This document shows, in pieces, positions 48,038 through 57,624 of a stretch of DNA of 64,000 nt. The notes beneath the pieces are model-generated. The model saw nothing but the letters and a program-made list of their open reading frames with translations. It searched no databases and was not told the origin of the DNA. The translations under genes were made by a program, and so were the position numbers. The stretch spans positions 1-64,000 of the forward strand of contig JAICTZ010000022.1 of the NCBI GenBank assembly GCA_025936115.1, read 5' to 3'. Source of the DNA: Polyangiaceae bacterium (GTDB lineage Bacteria > Myxococcota_A > Polyangia > Polyangiales > Polyangiaceae). Each line of letters starts with the position of its first letter. Position 1 is the first letter of the stretch.

Positions 48038-48741
48038 GGATAAAACCTCCGGTCGACTTCGGACATAAACCCCCAAAAGAGACCGGAGAATAGTCATCTT
48101 TTTCTCGGCACCATCCCGTCGCCGAGAGGGTAGCACCGCAGCACCGGACTCGAGAGCCGCGGACGTTCGGAGCTGCTCCTCGAGCGCGCCCACTCCTCCT
48201 CCTCGGACTCGTCCAACACCGAACCGGAGAGGTGGCCGTGTGTTTGAGCTCGGACGGCTCGCGAACGCTATCGTACGAGAGGAAGGTGCAGCCGCGGACG
48301 TGACTCGCGCACCCCGAAGGAGAAGGAGGTGTTAGTGACGATGAACGGCTGTCCGAGGGCGTCCGGCTCAAAGAAACGAAAAGAGTCCAGTCGCGTTAAG
48401 AGTCACTCGGGCTCGACGCAAACAGGGTGGCTCACGATGATGCAGTCGAGTGCGTCGCACATGTGTCGCTTGTTCGGACCGCTGCATGAGCAGTTCCGTG
48501 CGTCCGGCAAATAGCTTTTGGCGTTCATTGGCCGAGCAGCCGGCCATCTGACAGGGAGTCCCTGCCCATCTCGTACTGTCACGCTCGTTCAAATCGCCGC
48601 CATCGACCCGTTGTAGGCGCGCAGGCTACATATCGGTATCAGTCGGACCTACGGAATTCGATATTTGCGACGAAGTCATAGGAAGTTCCATGTTACTGGT
48701 TCGTAAGCTTAGACAACAAGCAAGAGGGAAGCAGGAGACGC

Positions 48742-49389
48742 ATGAATCAATTCGTTGTCCGAGGTTTGACGCTCGCCATGGTGCTCACGGGATCCGCGCT
48801 CGCCGCGGCGCAGGAAGGAGAGCCCGCGACGACCGGTGACGCACCGGCCGCAACAGAAGCGACACCGCCCGCGCCGGCCCCGGCAGCCGCTGCAGTCGAC
48901 ACGAAGAGCCCAGTCGTAGCGGACGGCGCTCGCTTCCGCTTCGGAGTGGCGGGGGGCGTCGGGTTCTTCACGGCCGCAAGCGAGGCCGGCAACGCCAAAG
49001 TGTCGTGCACGTATTTCGGTACCGACCTGCGCTTCGGAGTTCAGGTCAATGACCTGCTCGGCGTCTACGCGCAGCCGACGCTCGGGTACTACTCCGCCAA
49101 CGGCTCTGGGGGGCTCGCCGCGGGTGGGCTCCTCGGTTTGGCAGTCGCAGCGGACGTGACCTTCCTCGATCGATTCTTCGTCGGAGCGGGGCTCGGTTAC
49201 ACCGTGTACAACAGCCCCGCGGGAATCAGTCCGCTCCTGCGCCTCGGTGGATATCCGATCATGAGCCGCAGCGACGTGAAGGCACGCCGCAAGGGGCTCA
49301 TGCTGGGCGTGGATCTTCGCTTCACGAGCCTCGACGGGTTGAAGACGATCGTGATGCCGACGTTCAACGTCGGTTACGAAGCGTTTTGA
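48742..49389 (+). CDS. outer-membrane beta-barrel-like hypothetical protein
   Basis: Signal peptide MVLTGSALAAAQE; alternating Gly/aromatic strands; purine-rich RBS upstream. Confidence 0.65.
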   Translation: MNQFVVRGLTLAMVLTGSALAAAQEGEPATTGDAPAATEATPPAPAPAAAAVDTKSPVVADGARFRFGVAGGVGFFTAASEAGNAKVSCTYFGTDLRFGVQVNDLLGVYAQPTLGYYSANGSGGLAAGGLLGLAVAADVTFLDRFFVGAGLGYTVYNSPAGISPLLRLGGYPIMSRSDVKARRKGLMLGVDLRFTSLDGLKTIVMPTFNVGYEAF

Positions 49390-49611
49390 CAGCGAGCTCG
49401 GCGGGACCTCGCTCGCCCCCAGGCGCGGCTATTTACAGACTTCAGCCGCGCTTCGGCGGTTCTTGTAGGATAACCGGCTACGTCTGAGCGAGCGTGTGCT
49501 GCGCCGTCTACAGCAGTGTGCGCTTTTCGCGTCACCCCGCGTCCAGGGGCTCTTGTTCCGCGAGAATTCCTGCATGCAGACGCCGGCACGAGGGTTGCGT
49601 TTGCATCGACC

Positions 49612-50343
49612 ATGCGCGTCGGATCCCGTGCGAGCCACCATCTAAGGCCCTTGCTGGCAGCCGTGCTCCCGGTTGCGCTGGGTCTCGTCGCGCCGACAGC
49701 CCACGCCGAGGTAGCGCGCGCCGAATTAGCCCGCGCCGAGGTCCCCCACGCTGACGGCGTGACGCCGGTCGCGAGAAACGACGGCTCTCCCGCAGCCGCC
49801 GCCGTGGCAACCGAACCACCACCGACGGACGTGACGGTCGGCCTCGGCGTCGGCGCGATGACGGAAGGCGCTCTCGTCGAGACGAGCGTCCTAGTTCGCC
49901 TTCATCACATTGACCTCGGGTTCGATGCGGGGGGCGGAGGCCTGTTCATTGGGCTGGCGTCGGTGGGCGCGTTGGCGGGAGTTGGCTTTCGCAGCCCTTC
50001 GGGCGTTCGCTTCGATCTGCTCGCGAATGCGGGCGTGCGCTCGTACTCGGGTTGGGGTGGAAACTTTTTGAGTGACGACCCAGGCGCGTCCGCCACCCTG
50101 CCCTACGCGGGTGGCAAATTCCGGCTCTCATACCTCTTCGGTCACCGCAAGGGGCACTTCACGCTCGGAGGAGAGTTCGGCGTGGATACCGATCTCGGGC
50201 GCAAGCGGGTGCAATACGACTACCAAGAAACGGACTTCCTCTTCGACGATGGGACCAGCATCCAGCACGGCGACCAAACCGTCGGAGGCACTCGCGCGAC
50301 TTTCGTCGTGCTCCTCGGGGGAACGATCGACATGGGACGCTGA
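49612..50343 (+). CDS. secreted/outer-membrane hypothetical protein
   Basis: Signal peptide LLAAVLPVALGLVAPTAHA; Gly-rich beta-strand pattern. Confidence 0.65.
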   Translation: MRVGSRASHHLRPLLAAVLPVALGLVAPTAHAEVARAELARAEVPHADGVTPVARNDGSPAAAAVATEPPPTDVTVGLGVGAMTEGALVETSVLVRLHHIDLGFDAGGGGLFIGLASVGALAGVGFRSPSGVRFDLLANAGVRSYSGWGGNFLSDDPGASATLPYAGGKFRLSYLFGHRKGHFTLGGEFGVDTDLGRKRVQYDYQETDFLFDDGTSIQHGDQTVGGTRATFVVLLGGTIDMGR

Positions 50344-50459
50344 AGAGACGAGCGCTCGCGGCTTGCGACCGGCGTTCGTGGACGCCGATTTCGTCCGAGT
50401 ACGAGAACGGCTGCTTGATGGTGGGCAGGACGACAGTCTGGTCGTATGATCAACGACTG

Positions 50460-51125
50460 ATGCAATGGTGGTGGCTGCCGATCGTAAGCGCCGCGTGCGC
50501 TTGCGGAGGACGCGAGCTTTCGCGCCGCCCGGCTACGACGCTAGGAAGTGGCGGGGCTCTGGCCTCTGGAGCGGGCGCGGGCGCGGGCGGCAATGCGGGA
50601 GGCAATCGAGGTCTCGGGGGCGCGGGGGGCGCTGGAGACGCATGCAGTCCGGCGAGCCCGAACGGCGGCGCGCCGAGCAGCATCGGGTGCTTCGCGGGGA
50701 CAGACGAAGGCTGGGTGCAGGTGCCCTGTCTCTGTGACCTGTGGCTGAAGAATACGACGCCCGACACACTCGCCGTGAACTTGACGCTGAGCTTCGCGGG
50801 GACGCTGCCAGCGTCCGCCGACGCGCCCGCACCCGAGCTCGATCTCCATGACCCAGACTCGACATTTTTCGCGGTGTGGTCAGAGCAGGCTGCCGCGGGC
50901 GCGCCGATCACGGTGGTGCGGTCCGACGACACCACAGCGGTGTGGTTGTTTGCCGCGAGCGTGGTGCTCGGGCCGGTGATTTTACCAGCCTGTGGCTTCG
51001 TCACCGGCACCGCGTTCATGAACGGCACGGGCGGTGCGCTCGGCATGCACGCCGACTTCGTCGATGTGAACGGCCGCGTGGTACTGACCAGCGACGGCAG
51101 TTGCTTGGTCCCGCCGCATCTCTAA
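50460..51125 (+). CDS. lipoprotein of unknown function
   Basis: MQWWWLPIVSAACACGG; Gly-rich linker then globular domain. Confidence 0.6.
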   Translation: MQWWWLPIVSAACACGGRELSRRPATTLGSGGALASGAGAGAGGNAGGNRGLGGAGGAGDACSPASPNGGAPSSIGCFAGTDEGWVQVPCLCDLWLKNTTPDTLAVNLTLSFAGTLPASADAPAPELDLHDPDSTFFAVWSEQAAAGAPITVVRSDDTTAVWLFAASVVLGPVILPACGFVTGTAFMNGTGGALGMHADFVDVNGRVVLTSDGSCLVPPHL

Positions 51126-51242
51126 GCGCCCGCCCAAGCTCGACGGGTTCGCTGCCAAACGGCCGATACGGCACTGGCGGCATCGGCGCGATCTCGGCAA
51201 ATGGCACGGCTCTCGCACGTCAAGCCACCAAGGAGCCTTCTC

Positions 51243-51554
51243 ATGCAGGTAAACGTCGGCCATCTCGAACGCTGGGGCCGCGCTGCCCTCGGCGGCGTTC
51301 TCATCGCGGGCAGCGTCAGGGCAATCAGGCGAAAGCGCCACACTGCGGCAGCCGCGCTTGGTGCAACCGGCGCCGTGCTGCTGGAGACCGCGATCACGCG
51401 CGTGTGCCCGCTGAACGCCTTACTCGGAATCGGCTCGCACGTTCGCCCGTCCCGATCACAAGAACGAGCGGGCGCACTCGGGACGCACCGCGACTTCGCC
51501 CACCGCTGGTCGAGTCTGAGCACGACGCCTTCCAGGCAGGAACGGCCGCTATAG
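51243..51554 (+). CDS. DUF2892-like membrane protein
   Basis: HLERWGRAALGGVLIAGSVRAI...AALGATGAVLLETAITRVCPLNALLGI. Confidence 0.75.
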   Translation: MQVNVGHLERWGRAALGGVLIAGSVRAIRRKRHTAAAALGATGAVLLETAITRVCPLNALLGIGSHVRPSRSQERAGALGTHRDFAHRWSSLSTTPSRQERPL

Positions 51555-51558
51555 TGCG

Positions 51559-53262
51559 CTAGCCGCCCGCCCGCCGTTGCAAATCGACCGCGGTCCCCAA
51601 AAACTCGCGCAGCTCCTCGAGTTCGTGCTCCGGCGTTCTCGTCAGGCACACGCACGCGACCCCGAGTGCCCGGCCGCCCGCTTCGAGCGGGAGCGCCACG
51701 ATCACGCGCCCGCCGTTCTCGAGCAGCGGATGCTTGGACAGCTGCGACAGCGGCGTCGGTTCGACGGCTTGGACGCGCGCCCGCGGACCGAAGCCGAAGA
51801 GGAGGCGCGCGCCGGCGCTGGAATTGGCGGGCTCGTTCAGCGCGACGACGGCGCAAGCGTCGATGCCGAAGTCGGGCAAGCGCTCGGCGAGGACGCGCGA
51901 GAGCTCCGCGGAACCCGAGAACAGCACCGCGCGCAGGGCGCTTTGGAGCGTGCGCTCGAGCTCGCGCGCGGTGCGAACGCGATGGCCGCTCGCTTGTTCG
52001 CTCCAGGTGCTGGCGAGGACGCGCGCGTCGTGCAGAGCATCCTCGAGTTTGTCGCGTGCGTCCGGCGCGTCAGTGACGCACGGCAAGGATTGCCGCCTGA
52101 GCGCGGTCAAGACCTCTTGCACGACGCTGCCCTCCACGGCCGTGCGCTCGAGTTTTTGCAGCATGTGCTCGAACGCGCGGTAGAAGGAGGAAGTGCGGGT
52201 CGAGCGGAGCTCGACGAGCAGCGCGTCGAGTAGGCGGCTCTCCCAGCCCGAGCCGGCTGCGCCGAGACGACCGGCGGCGGCGCGCGCCATTTCCGCGAGG
52301 ATGGCTTGGCGTCGCTGCATGAAGGAGCTCTCGACGCCGCGACCGGGCGTGAGCGTGACGCTCGCAGCGAGCCCGAGACCGGTGTTCGCGCAGCCGCAGG
52401 AGGCGCGCGGGACGAGCTTGGTCGGCAGCGAGCCAGAGCCGAAGGGGCGTCTTTGGGCGAGCGCGACGACACCCTCGACGGCTCGCCGCCCGAGGAGCTC
52501 GGTGGGTTGGCTCGTGGTGGTGAGCGCAGGGCGCGCGAAGCGTGCGGACTCGACGTCGTCGAAGCCGACGACGGCGATCTCGTCGGGGACTTCGACGTGA
52601 CGGCGCGCGAGCTCGCCGAGCGCGCCGAGCGCCATGTAATCGTTGGCCGCAACGATGGCGTCGATCGCGCCGCGCGCGAGCCGTCGCTGGTCGAGCAGCG
52701 TGGCCACGGCGTTCACGCCGCTCGATTTCAAGAAGTCGCCCTCGGTCGTCAGCGCCGGCTCGAAGTCGAGGCCCACTTCGGCGAGGGCGATCCGGTACGC
52801 TTCGAAGCGCGTATTCGCCTCCACACTCGCGGCGGGACCGCGGATGAACGCGATGCGCCGGCGCTCGTGCTTTTGCGCCAGGTGCAGCACGAGCTCACGA
52901 ATGCCGCCCGCGTTGTCCACCTCGAGCACGACCTTGCCGGCGACCGTAACTCCGACGCAGCACAGCGGCAGGCCCGCGAAACGTTCGAGCCACGTCTCGA
53001 GCAACGCAGGACCGACGGCACTGCCGATCACGCTCGTGACCGCGACCACTCCGCTCACGGTCTGCGCGTTGACCAGCTCGAAAGCGAGATTGCGCGCCGC
53101 TCGCGCCGGCACGGGATCGCCTACTCTGCCGCCGGCCACACACAGGACCGACACACCGAGATCGCGAGCCGCCGACAGTGCACCGCGGACGACGGCGACT
53201 TGATACTCATCGTCGAGCCGGTCGACGAGCAAGGCGATGGGCAGAAGCGGGCTCGATGGCAC
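51559..53262 (-). CDS. LacI-type sensor domain protein lacking N-terminal HTH, with GAF-like C-terminal half
   Basis: IALLVDRLDDEYQVAVVRGALSAARDLG, AIVAANDYMALGAL, IAVVGFDDVESARFARPALTTTSQP; no HTH before the sensor domain. Confidence 0.8.
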   Translation of the reverse strand: MPSSPLLPIALLVDRLDDEYQVAVVRGALSAARDLGVSVLCVAGGRVGDPVPARAARNLAFELVNAQTVSGVVAVTSVIGSAVGPALLETWLERFAGLPLCCVGVTVAGKVVLEVDNAGGIRELVLHLAQKHERRRIAFIRGPAASVEANTRFEAYRIALAEVGLDFEPALTTEGDFLKSSGVNAVATLLDQRRLARGAIDAIVAANDYMALGALGELARRHVEVPDEIAVVGFDDVESARFARPALTTTSQPTELLGRRAVEGVVALAQRRPFGSGSLPTKLVPRASCGCANTGLGLAASVTLTPGRGVESSFMQRRQAILAEMARAAAGRLGAAGSGWESRLLDALLVELRSTRTSSFYRAFEHMLQKLERTAVEGSVVQEVLTALRRQSLPCVTDAPDARDKLEDALHDARVLASTWSEQASGHRVRTARELERTLQSALRAVLFSGSAELSRVLAERLPDFGIDACAVVALNEPANSSAGARLLFGFGPRARVQAVEPTPLSQLSKHPLLENGGRVIVALPLEAGGRALGVACVCLTRTPEHELEELREFLGTAVDLQRRAGG

Positions 53263-53383
53263 CCACTAGGTATGTACGGCGCCGGAGAACGAGACGCCAC
53301 GCGCGTATGCGCCTACATCGGCGCCGTCGGATTTTCACGCGCTCGAGAAGCGCGCAACCGATTGTCCCTACGGTGCGCGGCCC

Positions 53384-54553
53384 TTATTTCGTCCAATCGA
53401 ACCCGTCAATGTCGCGATACGACATGGCGCGGCCCGCGTTCGTCGTGAAGGTTTCGGCGCCGCCGTGCAAGACGATGCGCGTCCGCATGTCCGGAATTAG
53501 TGTCGCGACGGCTTGCAGGGGACCGAACGCTTCGAGCGGGACAGTCGCACCACTCTTCACCTCGACGCCCGTGATTTCGCTGCCGCGCTCAATGAGCACG
53601 TCCACCTCGAGACCGTGAGCATCACGAAAGAAAGACAGCTTCGCTGGTCGGCCGGAGTTCTGGTGCGCCTTCAGAATCTCCGAGATGACCCAAGACTCGA
53701 AGATGGCTCCGCGCAGTGGATGGAGCCGAAGCTCATCCGGGGTTCGAATGCCCAGCAAATAGCAAGCAACGCCACTGTCGAGCAGGTGAAGCTTCGGCGT
53801 CTTGACGAGACGCTTGCCCAGGTTGCGGTGGAACGGCGGCAGGCGCACGGCGAGGTAGCTGGCCTCGAGGACGCCAAGCCAGCTCTTGGCCGTGTTGTGG
53901 GTGATCCCCACGTCGCTGCCGAGCTGTGAGAGGTTGAGCAGCTGGCCCGTGCGTGTGGCCGACAGCCGAAGGAATGTCTGAAACGCGAGCAGGTCGCCGA
54001 TGTTGAGCGCCTGGCGTACGTCGCGCTCGACGTACGTCGCCACGTAGCTGGCGAGCCATTCGACGGGCTCCTCGCCACGGTCGAAGAGCGGCGGGTACCC
54101 ACCTCGAAAGAGTACAGCGAATAAATCGTCTTCGAGCCAGCCGGCGGCGCGAAGTTCCGCCACGCTGAAAGGCAACAGCTCGAGCAGCGCACTGCGCCCG
54201 GCGAGCGACTGCGAAACGTTCGACAAGAGCAGCAAATTTTGCGAGCCGGTGAGGATCCAACGGCCACGCTGGCGGCGCGCATCGACGTCCACCTGAATGT
54301 ACGAGAGGAGCTCCGGGGCGCGCTGAACTTCGTCCAGCACGGCGCCGTCGGGGAAGCTGTCCAGAAACCCGCGCGGATCGCTGATGGCACGCTGCCGCAC
54401 ATCCGGCGCCTCGAGGTTCGCATACGGCTTCTTGGCAAAAGTGCTGCGAACGAGCGTCGTCTTTCCGGATTGGCGTGGCCCCGTCAAGACGACCACGGGC
54501 GACACCCGAGCCCGGCGTTCGAGCACGGGGCGGATCGAGCGTTCGACGGCCAC
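53384..54553 (-). CDS. ATP-binding protein, AAA + DUF4143
   Basis: VVVLTGPRQSGKTTLVRSTF, LDEVQRAPELLSYIQ, WILTGSQNLLLL, SYVATYVERDVRQ, LEVDVLIERGSEITGVEVKSG. Confidence 0.95.
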   Translation of the reverse strand: MAVERSIRPVLERRARVSPVVVLTGPRQSGKTTLVRSTFAKKPYANLEAPDVRQRAISDPRGFLDSFPDGAVLDEVQRAPELLSYIQVDVDARRQRGRWILTGSQNLLLLSNVSQSLAGRSALLELLPFSVAELRAAGWLEDDLFAVLFRGGYPPLFDRGEEPVEWLASYVATYVERDVRQALNIGDLLAFQTFLRLSATRTGQLLNLSQLGSDVGITHNTAKSWLGVLEASYLAVRLPPFHRNLGKRLVKTPKLHLLDSGVACYLLGIRTPDELRLHPLRGAIFESWVISEILKAHQNSGRPAKLSFFRDAHGLEVDVLIERGSEITGVEVKSGATVPLEAFGPLQAVATLIPDMRTRIVLHGGAETFTTNAGRAMSYRDIDGFDWTK

Positions 54554-54572
54554 GCACGTACGCTAGCCGTTT

Positions 54573-54607
54573 TCGGCTAATTGTCAATCCGAATGACAAT
54601 TAGCCGA
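54573..54607. promoter_or_regulatory. 14-bp-arm perfect inverted repeat upstream of DUF4143 gene
   Basis: tcggctaattgtca-atccgaa-tgacaattagccga; plus nested tagccg-tttt-cggcta at 54564-54579. Confidence 0.7.
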
Positions 54608-54615
54608 GCGACGAG

Positions 54616-55356
54616 TCAGTCCCGCGCGGCGCATCGGTGCCGCCGGACCCCGGCGTGCCCCCCAAATCCGCCGCCGAGGACGGGCTCACGCTGCCGCGAG
54701 CAAAGCCCGCAGGCACGGCCATACGACTCGTCGAGACCTTGGCGCGCGACGGCGCGGGCTTCGGCACAGGTGACGCGTCCGTGCGCGTGCCACACGGTTT
54801 CGTCCACGCCGTAGTCGACGACGGGCATAGCGAGCACGTGAGCGCTCGCCACCTCGAAGGCGTTGCGGATCGAGGCGTGCTCTTCGAGCGCGTCCTTGAG
54901 CCACGACTCCGCTAGAAATTCCGCCGTGCGCGCGTGTGCAATCGCGACTGGCGGCATGACGCGTGTCCAGTCCTCGCGCTCTCGAGGCTCGGCCGAGCGC
55001 ATGTCGCTGCCCACCAGGAACGGGCGCCGCACCGTGGCGCATTGTGGCCACCGCTGACAGAAACCGTCGTTGCCAGCGACGCCGCTGCCTGCCGTGCCGC
55101 CGACGCCGCCGCTGCCTGACATGCCTGCAGCGCCCCCACTACCCGCAACCGCGCCCGAGCCCGCCCTCCCGCCGGAGCCGCTCGACACGCCCGCATGGCC
55201 ACCGCCCATGCCACCGCGCCCGCTCGCACCTCCGACCTCCGCTCCAGCCCCGCCAGTGCCGTCATCACCGGCCGCTCCCGCGCCCGCCCCTTTGCCCGCG
55301 TGCCCCGGAGCGGGTCCCGTGTCGTCATCGGAGCTGCTGCCGCAGGCGGTGAGCAT
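54616..55356 (-). CDS. lipoprotein with ferritin-like motif (possibly truncated/divergent)
   Basis: LTACGSS lipobox, Gly-rich linker, WLKDALEEHASIRNAFEVASAHVL resembles ferritin-like EHAS motif; C-terminal half atypical. Confidence 0.5.
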   Translation of the reverse strand: MLTACGSSSDDDTGPAPGHAGKGAGAGAAGDDGTGGAGAEVGGASGRGGMGGGHAGVSSGSGGRAGSGAVAGSGGAAGMSGSGGVGGTAGSGVAGNDGFCQRWPQCATVRRPFLVGSDMRSAEPREREDWTRVMPPVAIAHARTAEFLAESWLKDALEEHASIRNAFEVASAHVLAMPVVDYGVDETVWHAHGRVTCAEARAVARQGLDESYGRACGLCSRQREPVLGGGFGGHAGVRRHRCAARD

Positions 55357-55413
55357 GAGTGGGCCGACCGCGTGCTCAGCAGCCCCGCCACTCGGCCATC
55401 ACGACAATCTGCG

Positions 55414-56619
55414 GTGGTCAGGCGGTTCGTAGCTGCCTATCCTCCGCCGCCCGTGCACCCATCCCATGTCCGTTCGAATGACGCTTTGTTGGAGGTGGTC
55501 CAGCGCCTGAACGACGTCGACGAGATTTGCCTCGATTGCGAGTTTCAGGGCGAGGGCCGTTACTTCCCGAAGCTCTACTTGGTGCAGTTGGCGTTCGGCA
55601 CGGAGTGCGTGGCCATCGACCCGCAGCGCGTGAACCTCGGGTTGCTCGCCTCGAGCTTCGAATCGGAAGGCGTTCGGAAGGTGCTGCACGACGGCCGGCA
55701 AGATCTGCCGCTCCTCGCCAAAGCAGCAGCCACGACTGCGTTTCGCAGCGTGTTCGATACGCAGATCGCAGCCGCGTTCGCCGGCTACGGCGGCAGCGTC
55801 GGCTACGGGGCGCTGGTTTCGGACGTGTGCGGCGTCGAGCTCGACAAGTCGCTCCAGGTGAGTGATTGGACGCGCGAGCTTTCCGACCAGCAGATCGAGT
55901 ACGCGCTCGATGACGTGCGGTACCTGCCGGAAGTCTCCGCGACGCTGCGCACCAGGCTTGCGGCGAGCGGGCGGCTGGCTTGGGTGCTCGAAGCGTGCGC
56001 GGAGGCCGTCCGGCGTGCGCTCACGAAACGCGACCCGGAAAAGCTCTATCGGCGTGTGGGCTCAAGCGGGCGCCTCAACAGTGAGCAACTCGGAGTTCTG
56101 CGCGAAGTTGCCAAGTGGCGCGAGCGCGTCGCCGAAGCCATCGACAAGCCCGTGCCGACCGTCGCGAGCGACCTCGCGCTCAAGTCGCTCGCGCTCCAGC
56201 CCCCGTCGGATCTGCGTTCGCTCGAACGAGTGCGCGGCTTGGGTGCCGGCCGCAATCAACCGTGGGCGCGCGAGCTCTTGGAAGCCGTCGCGCTCGGCAG
56301 AACGAAGCCGGAGCCCGTGCCGTTCGTGCAGCGCGATCAAGAACCGTTGCTCGAAGGGCTCACTTCGGTTCTGGGTCTCGCGCGGCGGTTCGTGGCCGTG
56401 AGGCAGGGCATCGCCGGCGAGCTCCTCGTCAATCAGGCAGAGCTGCGCGCGCTGGCGGAGTGGCAACTTGGCGGCCGCGCGGGCGAGCCCGACGTCGAGG
56501 TTCTGGGCGGTTGGCGTCGACCCGTGATTGGCGAGCTCCTGCTCGAGGTGCTCTCGGGCGAGGTGGCGTTTCGTATCGATCCCGCGGCGCCCGGCGGGAC
56601 CGACATCGTCAGGCGCTGA
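55414..56619 (+). CDS. rnd: ribonuclease D
   Basis: CLDCEFQGEGRYFPKLYLVQLA (DEDD exo I), VLHDGRQDLPLL, FDTQIAAAFAG, QIEYALDDVRYLPEV; HRDC-like C-terminus. Exact start uncertain. Confidence 0.88.
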   Translation: MVRRFVAAYPPPPVHPSHVRSNDALLEVVQRLNDVDEICLDCEFQGEGRYFPKLYLVQLAFGTECVAIDPQRVNLGLLASSFESEGVRKVLHDGRQDLPLLAKAAATTAFRSVFDTQIAAAFAGYGGSVGYGALVSDVCGVELDKSLQVSDWTRELSDQQIEYALDDVRYLPEVSATLRTRLAASGRLAWVLEACAEAVRRALTKRDPEKLYRRVGSSGRLNSEQLGVLREVAKWRERVAEAIDKPVPTVASDLALKSLALQPPSDLRSLERVRGLGAGRNQPWARELLEAVALGRTKPEPVPFVQRDQEPLLEGLTSVLGLARRFVAVRQGIAGELLVNQAELRALAEWQLGGRAGEPDVEVLGGWRRPVIGELLLEVLSGEVAFRIDPAAPGGTDIVRR

Positions 56620-56630
56620 CGCCGCCGGCA

Positions 56631-57536
56631 CTACGCGAACGCGCGCTTCGCACTTTCGAACACGCGCTCGCGCGCCCAGCGATGCGCGGGATCGGTTTGG
56701 AAACGCTCGTGCCAGCAGAGGCTCAAGCGCACGGGCGGGAGGCGTAACGGCGCTTCGCGCGTGGTGAGCCTGAGCTGCGCGGCCGCTTCGTTCACGAGCG
56801 GGATCGGCGCGTTCATCAGCAGGTCCGAGGTCGCGACGACGAGCAGTCCGGCCAAGAACGAGGGAGCCTCGAGCGCCACGCGCCGGCGCAGGCCGCGCCG
56901 CGACAGCTCCACTTCGACGGTGTTGATCCGCTCGTTTCCGAGTCGCTGGATGACGTGAGGGTACGCGAGCCAACGTGCGATGGTGAGCGGACGCCGGAGC
57001 GCGGGATGTCCGCGTCGACCGACGACGCCGAAGCGCGCCTCACCGAGAGGGCGCGTGATGATGGGGCCCTCGACGAGCTGCGCCGGCGCGATGGCGAGAA
57101 CCGGGCGCCCCTCTGCGAGCGCGTTCGAGAGCGCGGGCACGATGGGCGAGAGCTGAACGTCCACGAACGGCGACTCGGCGACGAGGGCCGCGACGAGGCG
57201 CGGCGCGAGCGGCGCCAAGAGATCCGGCATCGCGATCGAGACCGCATAACGAGTCACGCTCGGATCGAACGGCTGCAGGGGAGCCACCACGGCCTCGAGG
57301 GCGCGCAGGGCGTCGCGCAGCGGCACGGCGATGGCCTCGGCGCGCGGCGTCGGCAGGAGCCTGCCGGCAGCGCGCGTGAACAGCGGATCCTTGAGCGTCT
57401 CCCGCAGCCGCGCCAAGCGGTGACTCATCGAGGACTGCGTGATCCCGAGGCGCTTGGCCGCTCGGGTCACGTGGCGCTCCTCGAGCAGGTAGTGAAGCGC
57501 GACGAGGTTCTCGGCGTCGAGGTCGTTGAGCGCCAT
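56631..57536 (-). CDS. LysR family transcriptional regulator
   Basis: NLVALHYLLEERHVTRAAKRLGITQSSMSHRLARLRETLKDPLFTRAAGRLLPT. Confidence 0.93.
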   Translation of the reverse strand: MALNDLDAENLVALHYLLEERHVTRAAKRLGITQSSMSHRLARLRETLKDPLFTRAAGRLLPTPRAEAIAVPLRDALRALEAVVAPLQPFDPSVTRYAVSIAMPDLLAPLAPRLVAALVAESPFVDVQLSPIVPALSNALAEGRPVLAIAPAQLVEGPIITRPLGEARFGVVGRRGHPALRRPLTIARWLAYPHVIQRLGNERINTVEVELSRRGLRRRVALEAPSFLAGLLVVATSDLLMNAPIPLVNEAAAQLRLTTREAPLRLPPVRLSLCWHERFQTDPAHRWARERVFESAKRAFA

Positions 57537-57624
57537 TATCGAAGCTTACCATGATGCATGTGCAAAACATCGATTGGAACAATGATGGGTGAAGCCGCAC
57601 GCTCTCTTTACCCAAGGAGAATGC

